Part shown: positions 41,461-49,325 of the stretch, piece after piece | Layout: every line of letters begins with the position of its first letter | Position numbering within the stretch: the stretch's first letter is position 1 | Assembly: GCF_900129745.1 (NCBI RefSeq) | Contig: NZ_FQWS01000002.1 | Location: 682,001 to 746,000 of the forward strand | DNA: 64,000 bases | From: Winogradskyella jejuensis | GTDB lineage: Bacteria > Bacteroidota > Bacteroidia > Flavobacteriales > Flavobacteriaceae | Direction: 5' to 3' | Program-made: the position numbers and the translations under genes | The notes under the pieces: generated by a model | Databases searched by the model: none | The model's input: only the letters and a program-made list of their open reading frames with translations | Told to the model about the DNA's origin: nothing

Positions 41461-43164
41461 TTAAAAGCCAACTGCAGTATCGTCTCCGCGTTTGTCTGCG
41501 CCACCTTCTAATTTACCATTTTCTAGCTTTAGAATGCCATCTACAATACCAATAATTGGTGAACGAGACTCATTTATTATGTAGCCTTTAGCTTCGAGTT
41601 GTTTGATAAGGGTTTTATCAAATGAATTGGGTTCCATTCGGATTTCATCTGGCAGCCATTGATTATGAAATCTTGGAGCGTTAACGGCGTCTTGCATGGT
41701 CATTTTAAATTCGTGAACATTTAAAATAGTCTGCAAAACCGAAGTAATTATTGTAGAGCCACCAGGTGTACCAACTGTCATTAACAATTCGCCATCTTTT
41801 TCAACAATTGTAGGCGTCATAGAGCTTAGCATTCTTTTTTCTGGAGCAATACTATTGGCTTCCGCGCCAATAAGGCCATAATAATTGGGTTCTCCAGGTT
41901 TAGAGCTAAAATCATCCATCTCGTTATTTAAAAAGAAGCCTAAATCGTCTGCGTAGAGCTTAGAGCCATAACCTCCGTTTAAGGTCGTAGTAACTGCAAT
42001 GGCATTTCCAAATTGGTCTACAATAGAATAATGGGTGGTTTCGTCACTTTCGTAGCCAATAATTTGTCCGTGAGAGATGGAATCTACTGGCGTTGCTTGA
42101 TTGAAAGAGAAGTCCTTCATTCTATTTTCTAGATAAACACTGCTAGTTAAGGTTTCCGTGGGTATTTCAACAAAATCAGGGTCGCCCAAATAATAGCTTC
42201 TATCTGCATAAGCACGTTTTTCAGCTTCCACTAATACTTGGATGGTTTTTAATGAATTATGCCCAGAACCAGCTAAATCAAAATCTTCAATCATCGTCAT
42301 TATCTGATTTAAACAAATACCACCAGACGACGGTGGCGACATGGATGTGATGGTTAAATCATCGTACATAAACTGAATGGGTTGACGCCATTTAGCTTCG
42401 TATTTTGTTAAATCTTCTAGCGTTATAATGCTACCTTTTTCTTGAAGAAACGTCACGAGTTTTTTAGCTGTTTCGCCTTTGTAGAACTCATCTCGTCCAT
42501 TAGTTGCAATTCGCGTTAATGTTTCTGCTAAAGCGAAATTGAAGACTTTATCGTTTTCCTTTAAGTCTTTATTAAAGAGGATTTTCTTTCCATTAATAAC
42601 TCTAAATATGCTATCGTAGCTTTTAAATCTGTTCTCCTGATTTTTGGTTACAACAAATCCATTATTGGCCAAATCGATAACTAGCTGTAAGATGGTTTTT
42701 ACATCTAAGTTTCCAAAGCGTTCCTGAGCTTTGAAAATACCAGCGATTGTACCTGGAATTCCAATAGCTAGAGGACCAACTGTACTTTTTCCTTTTATAA
42801 CATTTCCCTCTTCATCAAGATACATGTCTTTAGTTGCTGCCAGAGGTGCTTTTTCGCGATAGTCTAATGCACCAACTTCTCCATTTGCTAAGCGGTAAAC
42901 CAAAAATCCACCACCACCTAAATTACCAGCATATGGGTAACTTACAGCCAACGCTAGTTCTGTGGCCATCATGGCATCAAAAGCATTTCCACCTTTAGCC
43001 ATAATATTTGAGCCTATTTTTGATGCTTCTTTACGTGCGCTAACTACCATAGCATTTTCGGTAATTAGTCCTCTATTATTAATGGTGGTTTTGGATTCTT
43101 TAGTTGTCTCTTTACAATTGAATAGTAGAGATATTAGAAGTAATAAAAAAAGATGTTTTCTCAT
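41461..43164 (-). CDS. ggt: gamma-glutamyltransferase (lipoprotein)
   Basis: A 567-residue GGT. The signal peptide ends with LLFNC, making Cys17 a lipid anchor, so the enzyme is probably outer-membrane-attached in the periplasm. The autocleavage site and nucleophile is T376 of ETTHYSIVDQFG; the substrate loop is SSMTPTIV, with GTPGGSTI further on. It hydrolyses glutathione and transfers the gamma-glutamyl group. Its start overlaps the end of the AcpH-like gene by 4 bases, indicating one transcript. Confidence 0.94.
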   Translation of the reverse strand: MRKHLFLLLLISLLFNCKETTKESKTTINNRGLITENAMVVSARKEASKIGSNIMAKGGNAFDAMMATELALAVSYPYAGNLGGGGFLVYRLANGEVGALDYREKAPLAATKDMYLDEEGNVIKGKSTVGPLAIGIPGTIAGIFKAQERFGNLDVKTILQLVIDLANNGFVVTKNQENRFKSYDSIFRVINGKKILFNKDLKENDKVFNFALAETLTRIATNGRDEFYKGETAKKLVTFLQEKGSIITLEDLTKYEAKWRQPIQFMYDDLTITSMSPPSSGGICLNQIMTMIEDFDLAGSGHNSLKTIQVLVEAEKRAYADRSYYLGDPDFVEIPTETLTSSVYLENRMKDFSFNQATPVDSISHGQIIGYESDETTHYSIVDQFGNAIAVTTTLNGGYGSKLYADDLGFFLNNEMDDFSSKPGEPNYYGLIGAEANSIAPEKRMLSSMTPTIVEKDGELLMTVGTPGGSTIITSVLQTILNVHEFKMTMQDAVNAPRFHNQWLPDEIRMEPNSFDKTLIKQLEAKGYIINESRSPIIGIVDGILKLENGKLEGGADKRGDDTAVGF

Positions 43165-43763
43165 AAGCTGTATTCTTTTTCTAATGCTATTCGCTTTGTT
43201 TCAGTTTCTTGTTTTAGTTCCTCAAAGAAGAGTTTAAAATCATTTTCAAAGGCTTCATAAAATTCAACAAGTTCCTTTGTTGCTTCATTCATTTTAGAGC
43301 GTCCTTTTGTTCTACGATTCATGCCATCTAAAACTTTCTGAATACCTTCAATAGTGGCATAACTCAACAACCAGTTATCGTTTATCATAAAGGGCACTAG
43401 TTTTTTAAAGCGTTCAGGTAATATTTCAAAATGTTGTTTTAAACTGTTATAAAAGTTCTGAATGTAAGCGTCCAAGGATTGCTCATTATAATCGTTCCAG
43501 TTTTTTGCTAAAAAATGATCATAAAAAATATCTACAATGACACCGCTGTAATGGCCATAAGCTTTATGCAATCTTCTTGTGCTATCCCTAAAGCTGGGAT
43601 GTGCATCCGTGTAAGAATCGATAAACCGATGCAATAAAATACCGACTTGCATTGCTTTAGGATAGTCTTTATAACGTCTTCCTCTTATGCCATCTGCGGC
43701 AAAATTGCCAATGGTAAGTAGTTCGTTTTCTCCAGATAGGTAAATATGGGCTAAAAAGTTCAT
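43161..43763 (-). CDS. acyl carrier protein phosphodiesterase-like (AcpH/DUF479)
   Basis: A 200-residue protein of the AcpH family, starting MNFLAHIYLSG, with NFAADGIRGR, VGILLHRFIDSYTDAHP and DIFYDHFLAKNW; the conserved His and Asp residues form the metal site of this HD-like fold. E. coli AcpH removes phosphopantetheine from ACP; whether the Bacteroidota members do the same is not established. It is the promoter-proximal gene of a pair with ggt (4-base overlap) and is divergent from glmM across 71 bases. Confidence 0.85.
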   Translation of the reverse strand: MNFLAHIYLSGENELLTIGNFAADGIRGRRYKDYPKAMQVGILLHRFIDSYTDAHPSFRDSTRRLHKAYGHYSGVIVDIFYDHFLAKNWNDYNEQSLDAYIQNFYNSLKQHFEILPERFKKLVPFMINDNWLLSYATIEGIQKVLDGMNRRTKGRSKMNEATKELVEFYEAFENDFKLFFEELKQETETKRIALEKEYSL

Positions 43764-43809
43764 TGCCCCGAATTTACAAATTCGTAATCATAAAATAGGA
43801 TTAACTAAT

Positions 43810-43817
43810 TATATTTG
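43810..43817 (+). promoter_or_regulatory. candidate -7 box for glmM
   Basis: TATATTTG fully matches TAnnTTTG and lies 17 bases before the glmM ATG. No TTG is seen at the standard 19-20 base distance (the nearest candidate, TTCG, is 25 bases away), so the promoter is only partly supported. Confidence 0.35.
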
Positions 43818-43834
43818 CCAAAAACAAAATAGAC

Positions 43835-45223
43835 ATGACTTTAATAAAATCTATATCAGGAATTCGTGGTACTATCGGAGGCGCTGTTGAAGAAAATTTA
43901 ACACCTATTGATGCTGTAAAATTCGCAGCAGCATACGGCACATGGTTGAGACAACAACGTTCTAAAGAAAATTATAGAGTTGTAGTTGGTCGTGATGCAC
44001 GTTTGTCTGGAGAAATGATTCAGAATTTAGTGATGAACACACTTGTCGGTATGGGAATTCATGTTATAGATTTAGGTTTGTCAACTACACCAACGGTTGA
44101 AATTGCTGTGCCTCTAGAACATGCTGATGGTGGAATTATTTTAACGGCAAGTCATAACCCTAAACAATGGAATGCGCTAAAGTTGTTGAATGCTAAAGGC
44201 GAATTTTTGAATGGTGCAGATGGTAAGAAAATTTTAGAGATAGCTGAGTCTTCTGACATGACCTTTGCCGAGGTTGATGATTTAGGAGTTATCACTAAAA
44301 ATGAAGCATATATCGATATTCATATTGATGAGGTTTTAGATTTGCCATTGGTAAATAAAGAAGCCATAGAGGCTGCAAATTTTAAAGTCGTAGTAGATGG
44401 TGTTAATTCTACAGGAGGTATCGCTATTCCTTTACTTTTAGAGCGTTTAGGAGTTGAAGCTGTAAAACTATATTGCGACCCAACGGGTCATTTTCCGCAT
44501 AACCCAGAACCTTTAAAAGAACATTTAGGAGATTTGGCAGATGCTGTTGTAAAAAATCATGCTGATTTTGGTATTGTTGTCGACCCAGATGTAGACCGTT
44601 TGGCATTTATGGATGAAAAAGGTGAAATGTTTGGTGAAGAATATACACTCGTGGCTTGCGCCGATTATGTCTTGAGCAAAACGCCAGGAAATACGGTGAG
44701 TAACATGAGTTCTACAAGAGCATTACATGACGTTACTGAAAAACATGGTGGAACTTACGAAGCTAGCGCTGTTGGTGAAGTGAATGTTGTAGAATTAATG
44801 AAGAAAAATAATGCTATTATCGGAGGCGAAGGTAATGGTGGTATCATATACCCAGAATCGCATTATGGTCGTGATGCATTAGTTGGGGTTGCTTTATTTC
44901 TAAGTCTTTTAGCTGAAAAGAAAATGGCAGTGAGCGAATTAAGAGCAAGTTATCCAAACTATTTTATGAGCAAAAAGAAGATTGAATTAACACCAGGTTT
45001 GGATGTAGATGGGATTTTAAAAACAATGGAGTCTAACTACAGCCATGAAAAATTAACTACAATAGATGGTGTTAAGATTGATTTCGAAAATAGTTGGGTA
45101 CATCTTCGTAAAAGCAACACGGAACCGATTATTAGAATATATACCGAAGCACCTTCACAAAACGAAGCTGATACGCTTGCTGATAGAATAATAGAAGAGA
45201 TAAAAGCTATCGCAAATATTTAA
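43835..45223 (+). CDS. glmM: phosphoglucosamine mutase
   Basis: A 462-residue alpha-D-phosphohexomutase. The phosphoserine loop is TASHNPKQWN with S106, the metal loop DPDVDRLAF lies near 249, the sugar loop GEGNGG near 330, and the phosphate loop RKSNTEPIIRIY near the C-terminus. It converts glucosamine-6-phosphate to glucosamine-1-phosphate for UDP-GlcNAc. The length is typical of the Bacteroidota members, which some annotate as phosphomannomutase/phosphoglucomutase. The PLP enzyme gene follows after 28 bases. Confidence 0.9.
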   Translation: MTLIKSISGIRGTIGGAVEENLTPIDAVKFAAAYGTWLRQQRSKENYRVVVGRDARLSGEMIQNLVMNTLVGMGIHVIDLGLSTTPTVEIAVPLEHADGGIILTASHNPKQWNALKLLNAKGEFLNGADGKKILEIAESSDMTFAEVDDLGVITKNEAYIDIHIDEVLDLPLVNKEAIEAANFKVVVDGVNSTGGIAIPLLLERLGVEAVKLYCDPTGHFPHNPEPLKEHLGDLADAVVKNHADFGIVVDPDVDRLAFMDEKGEMFGEEYTLVACADYVLSKTPGNTVSNMSSTRALHDVTEKHGGTYEASAVGEVNVVELMKKNNAIIGGEGNGGIIYPESHYGRDALVGVALFLSLLAEKKMAVSELRASYPNYFMSKKKIELTPGLDVDGILKTMESNYSHEKLTTIDGVKIDFENSWVHLRKSNTEPIIRIYTEAPSQNEADTLADRIIEEIKAIANI

Positions 45224-45251
45224 TATCTTCGTAAAACGTTAACAGTCAATT

Positions 45252-46763
45252 ATGTCAGTTGTTTCAACATCAGTTTCAAAGTCATCAACAGAACTCGAGC
45301 AGTATTTTAAAAAGTTCAGAGCGCAAATTGTTGGAATTGACCAAACGTTTGTTTCACCTTATGGGGAAAAGAAGATAATCTATACCGATTGGACAGCTTC
45401 TGGTCGTTTGTATAGACCAATAGAAGAGAAGCTACTTAACGATTTTGGTCCTTTTGTAGCCAATACACATACCGAAACTACAGTATCTGGTACGGCTATG
45501 ACACAGGCTTACCACAAGGCCAAGCACATTATTAAAAATCACGTTAACTGTAATGAAGATGATGTCTTAATTGTCTCTGGTAATGGGATGACGGGCGTTA
45601 TCAATAAATTTCAGCGTATTTTAGGATTAAAGGTTCCAGAAAATTTAAGAGATTTTACAAGCATTCCTGATGAAATGCGACCTGTGGTTTTTGTATCTCA
45701 TATGGAGCATCACTCCAATCATACCTCATGGTTAGAGACAATGGCAAAGGTTGAGGTGATTCCTCCAAGCAACGATGGATTGTTTAGCTTAGAGAATTTA
45801 GAAAAACTACTTGTTGAGTATAAAGATTGCACCATAAAAATAGCCTCTGTTATTGCAGGATCTAACGTTACTGGTATAGAAACACCATATCATGATATTG
45901 CTAAATTAATGCACCAAAACGGTGGTGTTTGCTTTGTAGATTTTGCATGTTCCGGTCCATACGTAGATATTAATATGCACCCAGAGAATGAAGACGAAAG
46001 CTTAGATGCTATCTTCTTTTCACCACATAAATTTTTAGGAGGTCCAGGTACATCAGGTGTACTAGTTTTTAGTAAGAAACTATATAAAAACATGGTGCCA
46101 GATTGTCCTGGTGGCGGTACAGTAAGTTGGACAAATCCTTGGGGAGAGCATAAGTATATTGATAATATTGAAGAACGCGAAGACGGCGGTACACCAGGAT
46201 TTCTTCAAACTATAAAAACGGCGCTTTCCATAAAGTTGAAAGAGCAGATGGGTGTTGATAACATTCTTAAGCGTGAGCATGAGTTAGTAGATACTATTTT
46301 TAATAGATTAGATTCTGTTGAAAACATCAATATTCTTGCCGGACAACATAAAGATAGATTAGGTGTTATTTCCTTTTATATTGACGACTTGCATTACAAC
46401 CTTGGTGTAAAATTATTAAACGATAAGTTTGGCGTGCAAACGCGGGGTGGTTGTAGTTGTGCAGGTACTTACGGGCATTTTTTGCTTCATGTTGATCAAA
46501 AAACATCTAAGGAATTAACAGATGAAATAACTATAGGTGATTTGGTCAGAAAACCAGGTTGGATTCGCATGTCTATTCATCCAACAACAACAAATCAAGA
46601 AATTGAATTCGTTTGCGATAGTATTATCGCCTTAGCTAAGCATCATAAAGAATGGGCAATGGATTACGAATATTCTAGATGTAATAATGAGTTTATCCAC
46701 AAGAGCTTAGTTGGCAAACCCTGTGAGGCTACTTCCGTTAACGATTGGTTTAATCTAGACTAA
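45252..46763 (+). CDS. class V aminotransferase-fold PLP enzyme
   Basis: A 503-residue fold-type I enzyme of the class V group (SufS/CsdA relatives). It has YTDWTASGRLYRPIE near the start, THTETTVSGTAMT, SHMEHHSNHTSWLE, the Lys block FFSPHKFLGGPGTSG with K260, and a Cys-rich loop RGGCSCAGTYGHFL near 400. The Cys before the loop is where desulfurases carry their sulfur acceptor, but the enzyme is longer than SufS and its substrate is unknown. It follows glmM in the same direction and ends in a 4-base overlap with the convergent acyltransferase gene. Confidence 0.85.
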   Translation: MSVVSTSVSKSSTELEQYFKKFRAQIVGIDQTFVSPYGEKKIIYTDWTASGRLYRPIEEKLLNDFGPFVANTHTETTVSGTAMTQAYHKAKHIIKNHVNCNEDDVLIVSGNGMTGVINKFQRILGLKVPENLRDFTSIPDEMRPVVFVSHMEHHSNHTSWLETMAKVEVIPPSNDGLFSLENLEKLLVEYKDCTIKIASVIAGSNVTGIETPYHDIAKLMHQNGGVCFVDFACSGPYVDINMHPENEDESLDAIFFSPHKFLGGPGTSGVLVFSKKLYKNMVPDCPGGGTVSWTNPWGEHKYIDNIEEREDGGTPGFLQTIKTALSIKLKEQMGVDNILKREHELVDTIFNRLDSVENINILAGQHKDRLGVISFYIDDLHYNLGVKLLNDKFGVQTRGGCSCAGTYGHFLLHVDQKTSKELTDEITIGDLVRKPGWIRMSIHPTTTNQEIEFVCDSIIALAKHHKEWAMDYEYSRCNNEFIHKSLVGKPCEATSVNDWFNLD

Positions 46764-47650
46764 TTACTGAATTCCTCATATCGGTCTTTATGTTTCCAAC
46801 GTTTATGCGTCCATAAATAGTATTGAGGTTCTTCAAGTATTTGTTCTTCTACTAACCTGAAGAAATTATCAGTTATTTCAAAGTCTTTAAAGTTATTTGG
46901 GCTTTCGGTTATAGTCTGAAAAGTGGTCTGGTAATAGCCACGTTTTATACGTTTAACACTAAAAAATACTACGGCCATATCAAATTGTTTTGCTATAGTT
47001 TCTGCACCAGTATGCATCGGTACTTTAATACCCATAAATTTATTCCAATGTAAATTTTCTCGAATTTTTGGAGATTGATCAGATGCAAAGCCGTTGATAG
47101 TTAATTCTCCCTTTTTTTGTGACTTTTCTAGGACTTTATAGGTTTCTTTTGTGGTGATGAGGTATGAGTCGTATTTTGCACGTATACGTTTTACAAGCTT
47201 GTCAAAGTACTTGTTTGCCAATTTTTTATAGACTGCATAACCTTTATGATTAATTTGTGGCTGTAGAATAAAAATCCATTCCCAACTGCCATAGTGAGCA
47301 CACATTAACATGATGCTTTTTTTCTTTTCTTCTAAATCATGGATTAATTCTAGATTAGTAAACTTGTAGCGTTTCATCATAGAAGCTTCAGAAATGGTCA
47401 TAGATTTTATGGCTTCAAGAATCATATCGCATAAATGATGATAAAATTTACAGCAAATATCTTCGATTTCCTCCATTGATTTATCTGGGAATACCAGTCT
47501 GAGATTAGATTTTACAACCTTCTTACGATACTTGAATATTCTAAAAATAAAAAAATGAAATACGTCAGATAGACCATAAAGTAATCTAAAAGGTAAAATA
47601 GAGATTAACCAAAGAATGGGATATAAAATGATGTATGCGAGTAGTTGCAT
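46760..47650 (-). CDS. lipid A biosynthesis (LpxL/HtrB-type) acyltransferase
   Basis: A 296-residue inner-membrane-bound acyltransferase with an N-terminal hydrophobic segment (AYIILYPILWLISILP) and the catalytic H119-YGSW-E124 (HX4E). Further conserved parts are RIRAKYDSYLITTKE, FASDQSP and VPMHTGAETIAKQF. It adds a secondary fatty acid to lipid A, or to another lipid in some Bacteroidota. It converges with the PLP enzyme gene (4-base overlap) and is divergent from the rhomboid gene. Confidence 0.9.
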   Translation of the reverse strand: MQLLAYIILYPILWLISILPFRLLYGLSDVFHFFIFRIFKYRKKVVKSNLRLVFPDKSMEEIEDICCKFYHHLCDMILEAIKSMTISEASMMKRYKFTNLELIHDLEEKKKSIMLMCAHYGSWEWIFILQPQINHKGYAVYKKLANKYFDKLVKRIRAKYDSYLITTKETYKVLEKSQKKGELTINGFASDQSPKIRENLHWNKFMGIKVPMHTGAETIAKQFDMAVVFFSVKRIKRGYYQTTFQTITESPNNFKDFEITDNFFRLVEEQILEEPQYYLWTHKRWKHKDRYEEFSN

Positions 47651-47679
47651 TTACTTCCAATTTAAAGCGCAAATATATT

Positions 47680-47687
47680 TATATTTG
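47680..47687 (+). promoter_or_regulatory. candidate -7 box for the rhomboid gene
   Basis: TATATTTG fully matches TAnnTTTG and lies 19 bases before the rhomboid ATG, in the 56-base divergent gap. No matching TTG lies at the usual distance, so the support is partial. Confidence 0.33.
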
Positions 47688-47706
47688 AACTATAACTGTA
47701 AGATAT

Positions 47707-48342
47707 ATGCTCAATTTAAGTTTAGTCACCATTGTAATTATAGCAGCTAATGTAATTATCTCATTCAAAGGCTTCGAAGACCGTCTTTTTTTTGAGCGTT
47801 ATAAGTTTAATGTGGGGAGCATTAAGCGTAATGAGCATATCCGTATGTTTAGTTCTGGGTTTTTACATGCGGATACTAAGCATCTTGCTTTTAATATGAT
47901 AACATTATTCTTTTTTGCTGGCACAGTAATAAAAGATTTAGGAAGTTACAATTTTATTATTATTTATATAGCAAGTCTAATTTTTGGAAATCTATTGTCA
48001 TTATATTTTCATAAAGATGAGTATTGGTATAGTGCTATTGGTGCTAGTGGTGCAGTAACAGGTATATTATACTCTGCAATTTTACTTGAGCCCACTTTGA
48101 GAATTAATTTTATACCTGGTTATATATTTGGTGTAGGATACCTCTTATATTCTATCTATGGGATGAAAAAACGCATCGGAAATATTGGCCACGATGCTCA
48201 TTTTGGAGGTGCAATAGGCGGTTATGTGATTACTTTAGTACTAGAGCCTTCGTTACTTAAAACAGATTTGTTATATGTTGGTTTATTGGCAATACCAATA
48301 GTTATTTTATTTGTGATGTATAAGACAGGTAAACTCTCGTAG
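47707..48342 (+). CDS. rhomboid-family intramembrane serine protease
   Basis: A 211-residue six-helix rhomboid. The catalytic Ser is S114 in IGASGAVTG and the catalytic His is H165 in GHDAHFGGAIGGY; the helix-2 motif HADTKHLAFNM is also typical. It cuts substrates inside or next to the membrane. It is a stand-alone rhomboid core with no extra domain. It stands alone upstream of the tRNA cluster. Confidence 0.92.
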   Translation: MLNLSLVTIVIIAANVIISFKGFEDRLFFERYKFNVGSIKRNEHIRMFSSGFLHADTKHLAFNMITLFFFAGTVIKDLGSYNFIIIYIASLIFGNLLSLYFHKDEYWYSAIGASGAVTGILYSAILLEPTLRINFIPGYIFGVGYLLYSIYGMKKRIGNIGHDAHFGGAIGGYVITLVLEPSLLKTDLLYVGLLAIPIVILFVMYKTGKLS

Positions 48343-48393
48343 ATATTACTAATCAACAGATTAGATTTTATTCTAAAAAACTCAAAAAAATTG

Positions 48394-48424
48394 TTGCGTT
48401 CTTTAATATGAAAAGTTACATTTG
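48394..48424 (+). promoter_or_regulatory. Bacteroidota-type promoter of the tRNA-Ser/Pro cluster
   Basis: TTG (48394-48396), a 20-base spacer and TACATTTG (48417-48424) match the TTG-N19/20-TAnnTTTG consensus. Transcription would start near 48431, about 33 bases before tRNA-Ser. Confidence 0.65.
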
Positions 48425-48463
48425 CATCCGCAATTTTAAGGAACGTTCTTAATTTATTGTATT

Positions 48464-48547
48464 GGAGAGGTGCCAGAGTGGTAATGGAGCAGATTGCTAA
48501 TCTGTCAACGCGTAAGTGTTGCCCGGGTTCGAATCCCGGTCTCTCCG
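48464..48547 (+). tRNA. tRNA-Ser (GCT)
   Basis: A full cloverleaf: acceptor GGAGAGG/TCTCTCC (one G-T pair), anticodon stem GCAGA/TCTGT with loop TTGCTAA, so the anticodon is GCT. It has the long variable arm expected for a type II tRNA (CAACGCGTAAGTGTTGC) and a T arm with GGTTCGAATCC. The 3' CCA is not encoded. Confidence 0.95.
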
Positions 48548-48572
48548 CAAAATTGAAATGATAACCGTTTTT

Positions 48573-48647
48573 CGGGGTGTAGCGTAGCCCGGTTATCGCG
48601 CCGCGTTTGGGACGCGGAGGTCGCAGGTTCGAATCCTGCCACCCCGA
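48573..48647 (+). tRNA. tRNA-Pro (TGG)
   Basis: Acceptor CGGGGTG/CACCCCG, anticodon stem CCGCG/CGCGG with loop TTTGGGA giving the anticodon TGG, and T arm GCAGGTTCGAATCCTGC. It lies 25 bases after tRNA-Ser and is probably cut from the same transcript. The CCA is not encoded. Confidence 0.95.
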
Positions 48648-48747
48648 CAAAATAAAGCGTGCTGTTTTTGTAGAAAGTTCACTTTCTTAAAAAAGTAAAA
48701 CGTTTTATAAAAATTAAAGTATTGCTTTAATTTGCAACAACCTTAAT

Positions 48748-48779
48748 CAGGATGACTGAGCAAAGCGAAGTAATCCTTG
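48748..48779. repeat. imperfect inverted repeat before tRNA-Arg
   Basis: CAGGATGACT (48748-48757) pairs with AGTAATCCTTG (48769-48779) with one bulge and one mismatch, around an 11-base loop. It resembles the short palindromic intergenic repeats common in Flavobacteriaceae (core CTGAGC...GCGAAGTAATC). Its function is unknown. Confidence 0.35.
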
Positions 48780-48782
48780 AAT

Positions 48783-48856
48783 GGTCGCGTAGCTCAGCTG
48801 GATAGAGCATCTGCCTTCTAAGCAGACGGTCACAGGTTCGAATCCTGTCGCGATCA
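48783..48856 (+). tRNA. tRNA-Arg (TCT)
   Basis: Acceptor GGTCGCG/CGCGATC (one G-T pair), D arm with GCTCAGCTGGATAGAGC, anticodon stem TCTGC/GCAGA with loop CTTCTAA giving the anticodon TCT, and T arm ACAGGTTCGAATCCTGT. A terminator follows directly. A broken second copy of its 3' part lies at 49141, behind the GIY-YIG gene. Confidence 0.95.
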
Positions 48857-48857
48857 C

Positions 48858-48889
48858 AAAAAGTCTTACCTTTATGGTAGGACTTTTTT
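48858..48889 (+). terminator. terminator of tRNA-Arg
   Basis: AGTCTTACC pairs with GGTAGGACT around TTTAT (one G-T pair), followed by T6. The same hairpin, with one loop base changed, recurs at 49220. Confidence 0.85.
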
Positions 48890-48900
48890 GTTTTAAGAAT

Positions 48901-49149
48901 ATGCTATTCAAAGTTTACATCATTTATTCTAATAAAATCGATAAGTTTTATGTTGGTTATTCTGGTGACATTTTAGAAGAAAGAATAAGAAAACATAACA
49001 CAAATCACAAAGGTTTTACTGGAAAAGCAAATGATTGGGAATTGAAATATTTTGAGGAATATTCAGAAAAATCCGAAGCCATAAAACGTGAATTATCAAT
49101 TAAGAATAAGAAGTCAAGAAAACATATCGAAAGATTGATTGCTGGATAG
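48901..49149 (+). CDS. single-domain GIY-YIG endonuclease-like protein
   Basis: An 82-residue protein. The ATG at 48901 is preferred over one at 48874, which lies inside the terminator hairpin. Motifs are VYIIYS...FYVGYS (the GIY-YIG pair), the Arg in ERIRKHN, and the metal-binding Glu in SEAIKREL. Such short GIY-YIG proteins resemble the UPF0213/SLX1 core without a DNA-binding domain. The gene lies 11 bases after the tRNA-Arg terminator, and its last codons (Ala, Gly, stop) are read from the start of a degenerate tRNA-Arg copy. It may be a minimal mobile element or a relic of one. Confidence 0.85.
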   Translation: MLFKVYIIYSNKIDKFYVGYSGDILEERIRKHNTNHKGFTGKANDWELKYFEEYSEKSEAIKRELSIKNKKSRKHIERLIAG

Positions 49150-49214
49150 AGCATCCCGATTTTCAATCGGGACGGTCATAGGTTCTCCCGAAAGCTTTCG
49201 GGATATCGTAATCA
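49141..49214 (+). pseudogene. degenerate tRNA-Arg copy overlapping the end of the GIY-YIG gene
   Basis: GCTGGATAGAGCATC is identical to 48797-48811 of tRNA-Arg, GACGGTCA and AGGTTC follow in order, and the copy ends AATCACAAAG like the original. The acceptor 5' half and most of the D arm are missing. The anticodon arm is replaced by the palindrome TCCCGATTTTCAATCGGGA (49154-49172), and the T arm is interrupted by TCCCGAAAGCTTTCGGGA (49186-49203). It cannot fold as a working tRNA. Confidence 0.75.
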
Positions 49215-49219
49215 CAAAG

Positions 49220-49247
49220 AGTCTTACCTTCATGGTAGGACTTTTTT
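49220..49247 (+). terminator. second copy of the tRNA-Arg terminator
   Basis: AGTCTTACC pairs with GGTAGGACT around TTCAT, followed by T6. It differs from the hairpin at 48858 by one loop base, and the identity continues through GTTTT after it. It ends the GIY-YIG transcript. Confidence 0.8.
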
Positions 49248-49325
49248 GTTTTCAGGTGTTTTTAGCTAATCTTTAACGTCTTTTTACAATTCCTACGATT
49301 TTATTTTCAATAACTTCGTGTTGCA

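Noticed and set aside
48222-48650. 142-codon minus-strand frame across the tRNA genes (GWQDSNLRPPRPKRG, AERPGFEPG)
   Set aside because: It is the antisense translation of tRNA-Pro and tRNA-Ser, a well-known false gene pattern, and it also runs into the rhomboid gene.
48874-48900. Earlier ATG as the start of the GIY-YIG gene
   Set aside because: It lies in the terminator hairpin of tRNA-Arg, and the added residues (MVGLFCFKN) do not belong to the domain; the ATG at 48901 fits the family start.
49141-49214. A working tRNA with the apparent anticodon TTC (Glu)
   Set aside because: The loop TTTTCAA belongs to the inserted palindrome; the acceptor 5' half and most of the D arm are missing and the T arm is interrupted, so no cloverleaf can form.
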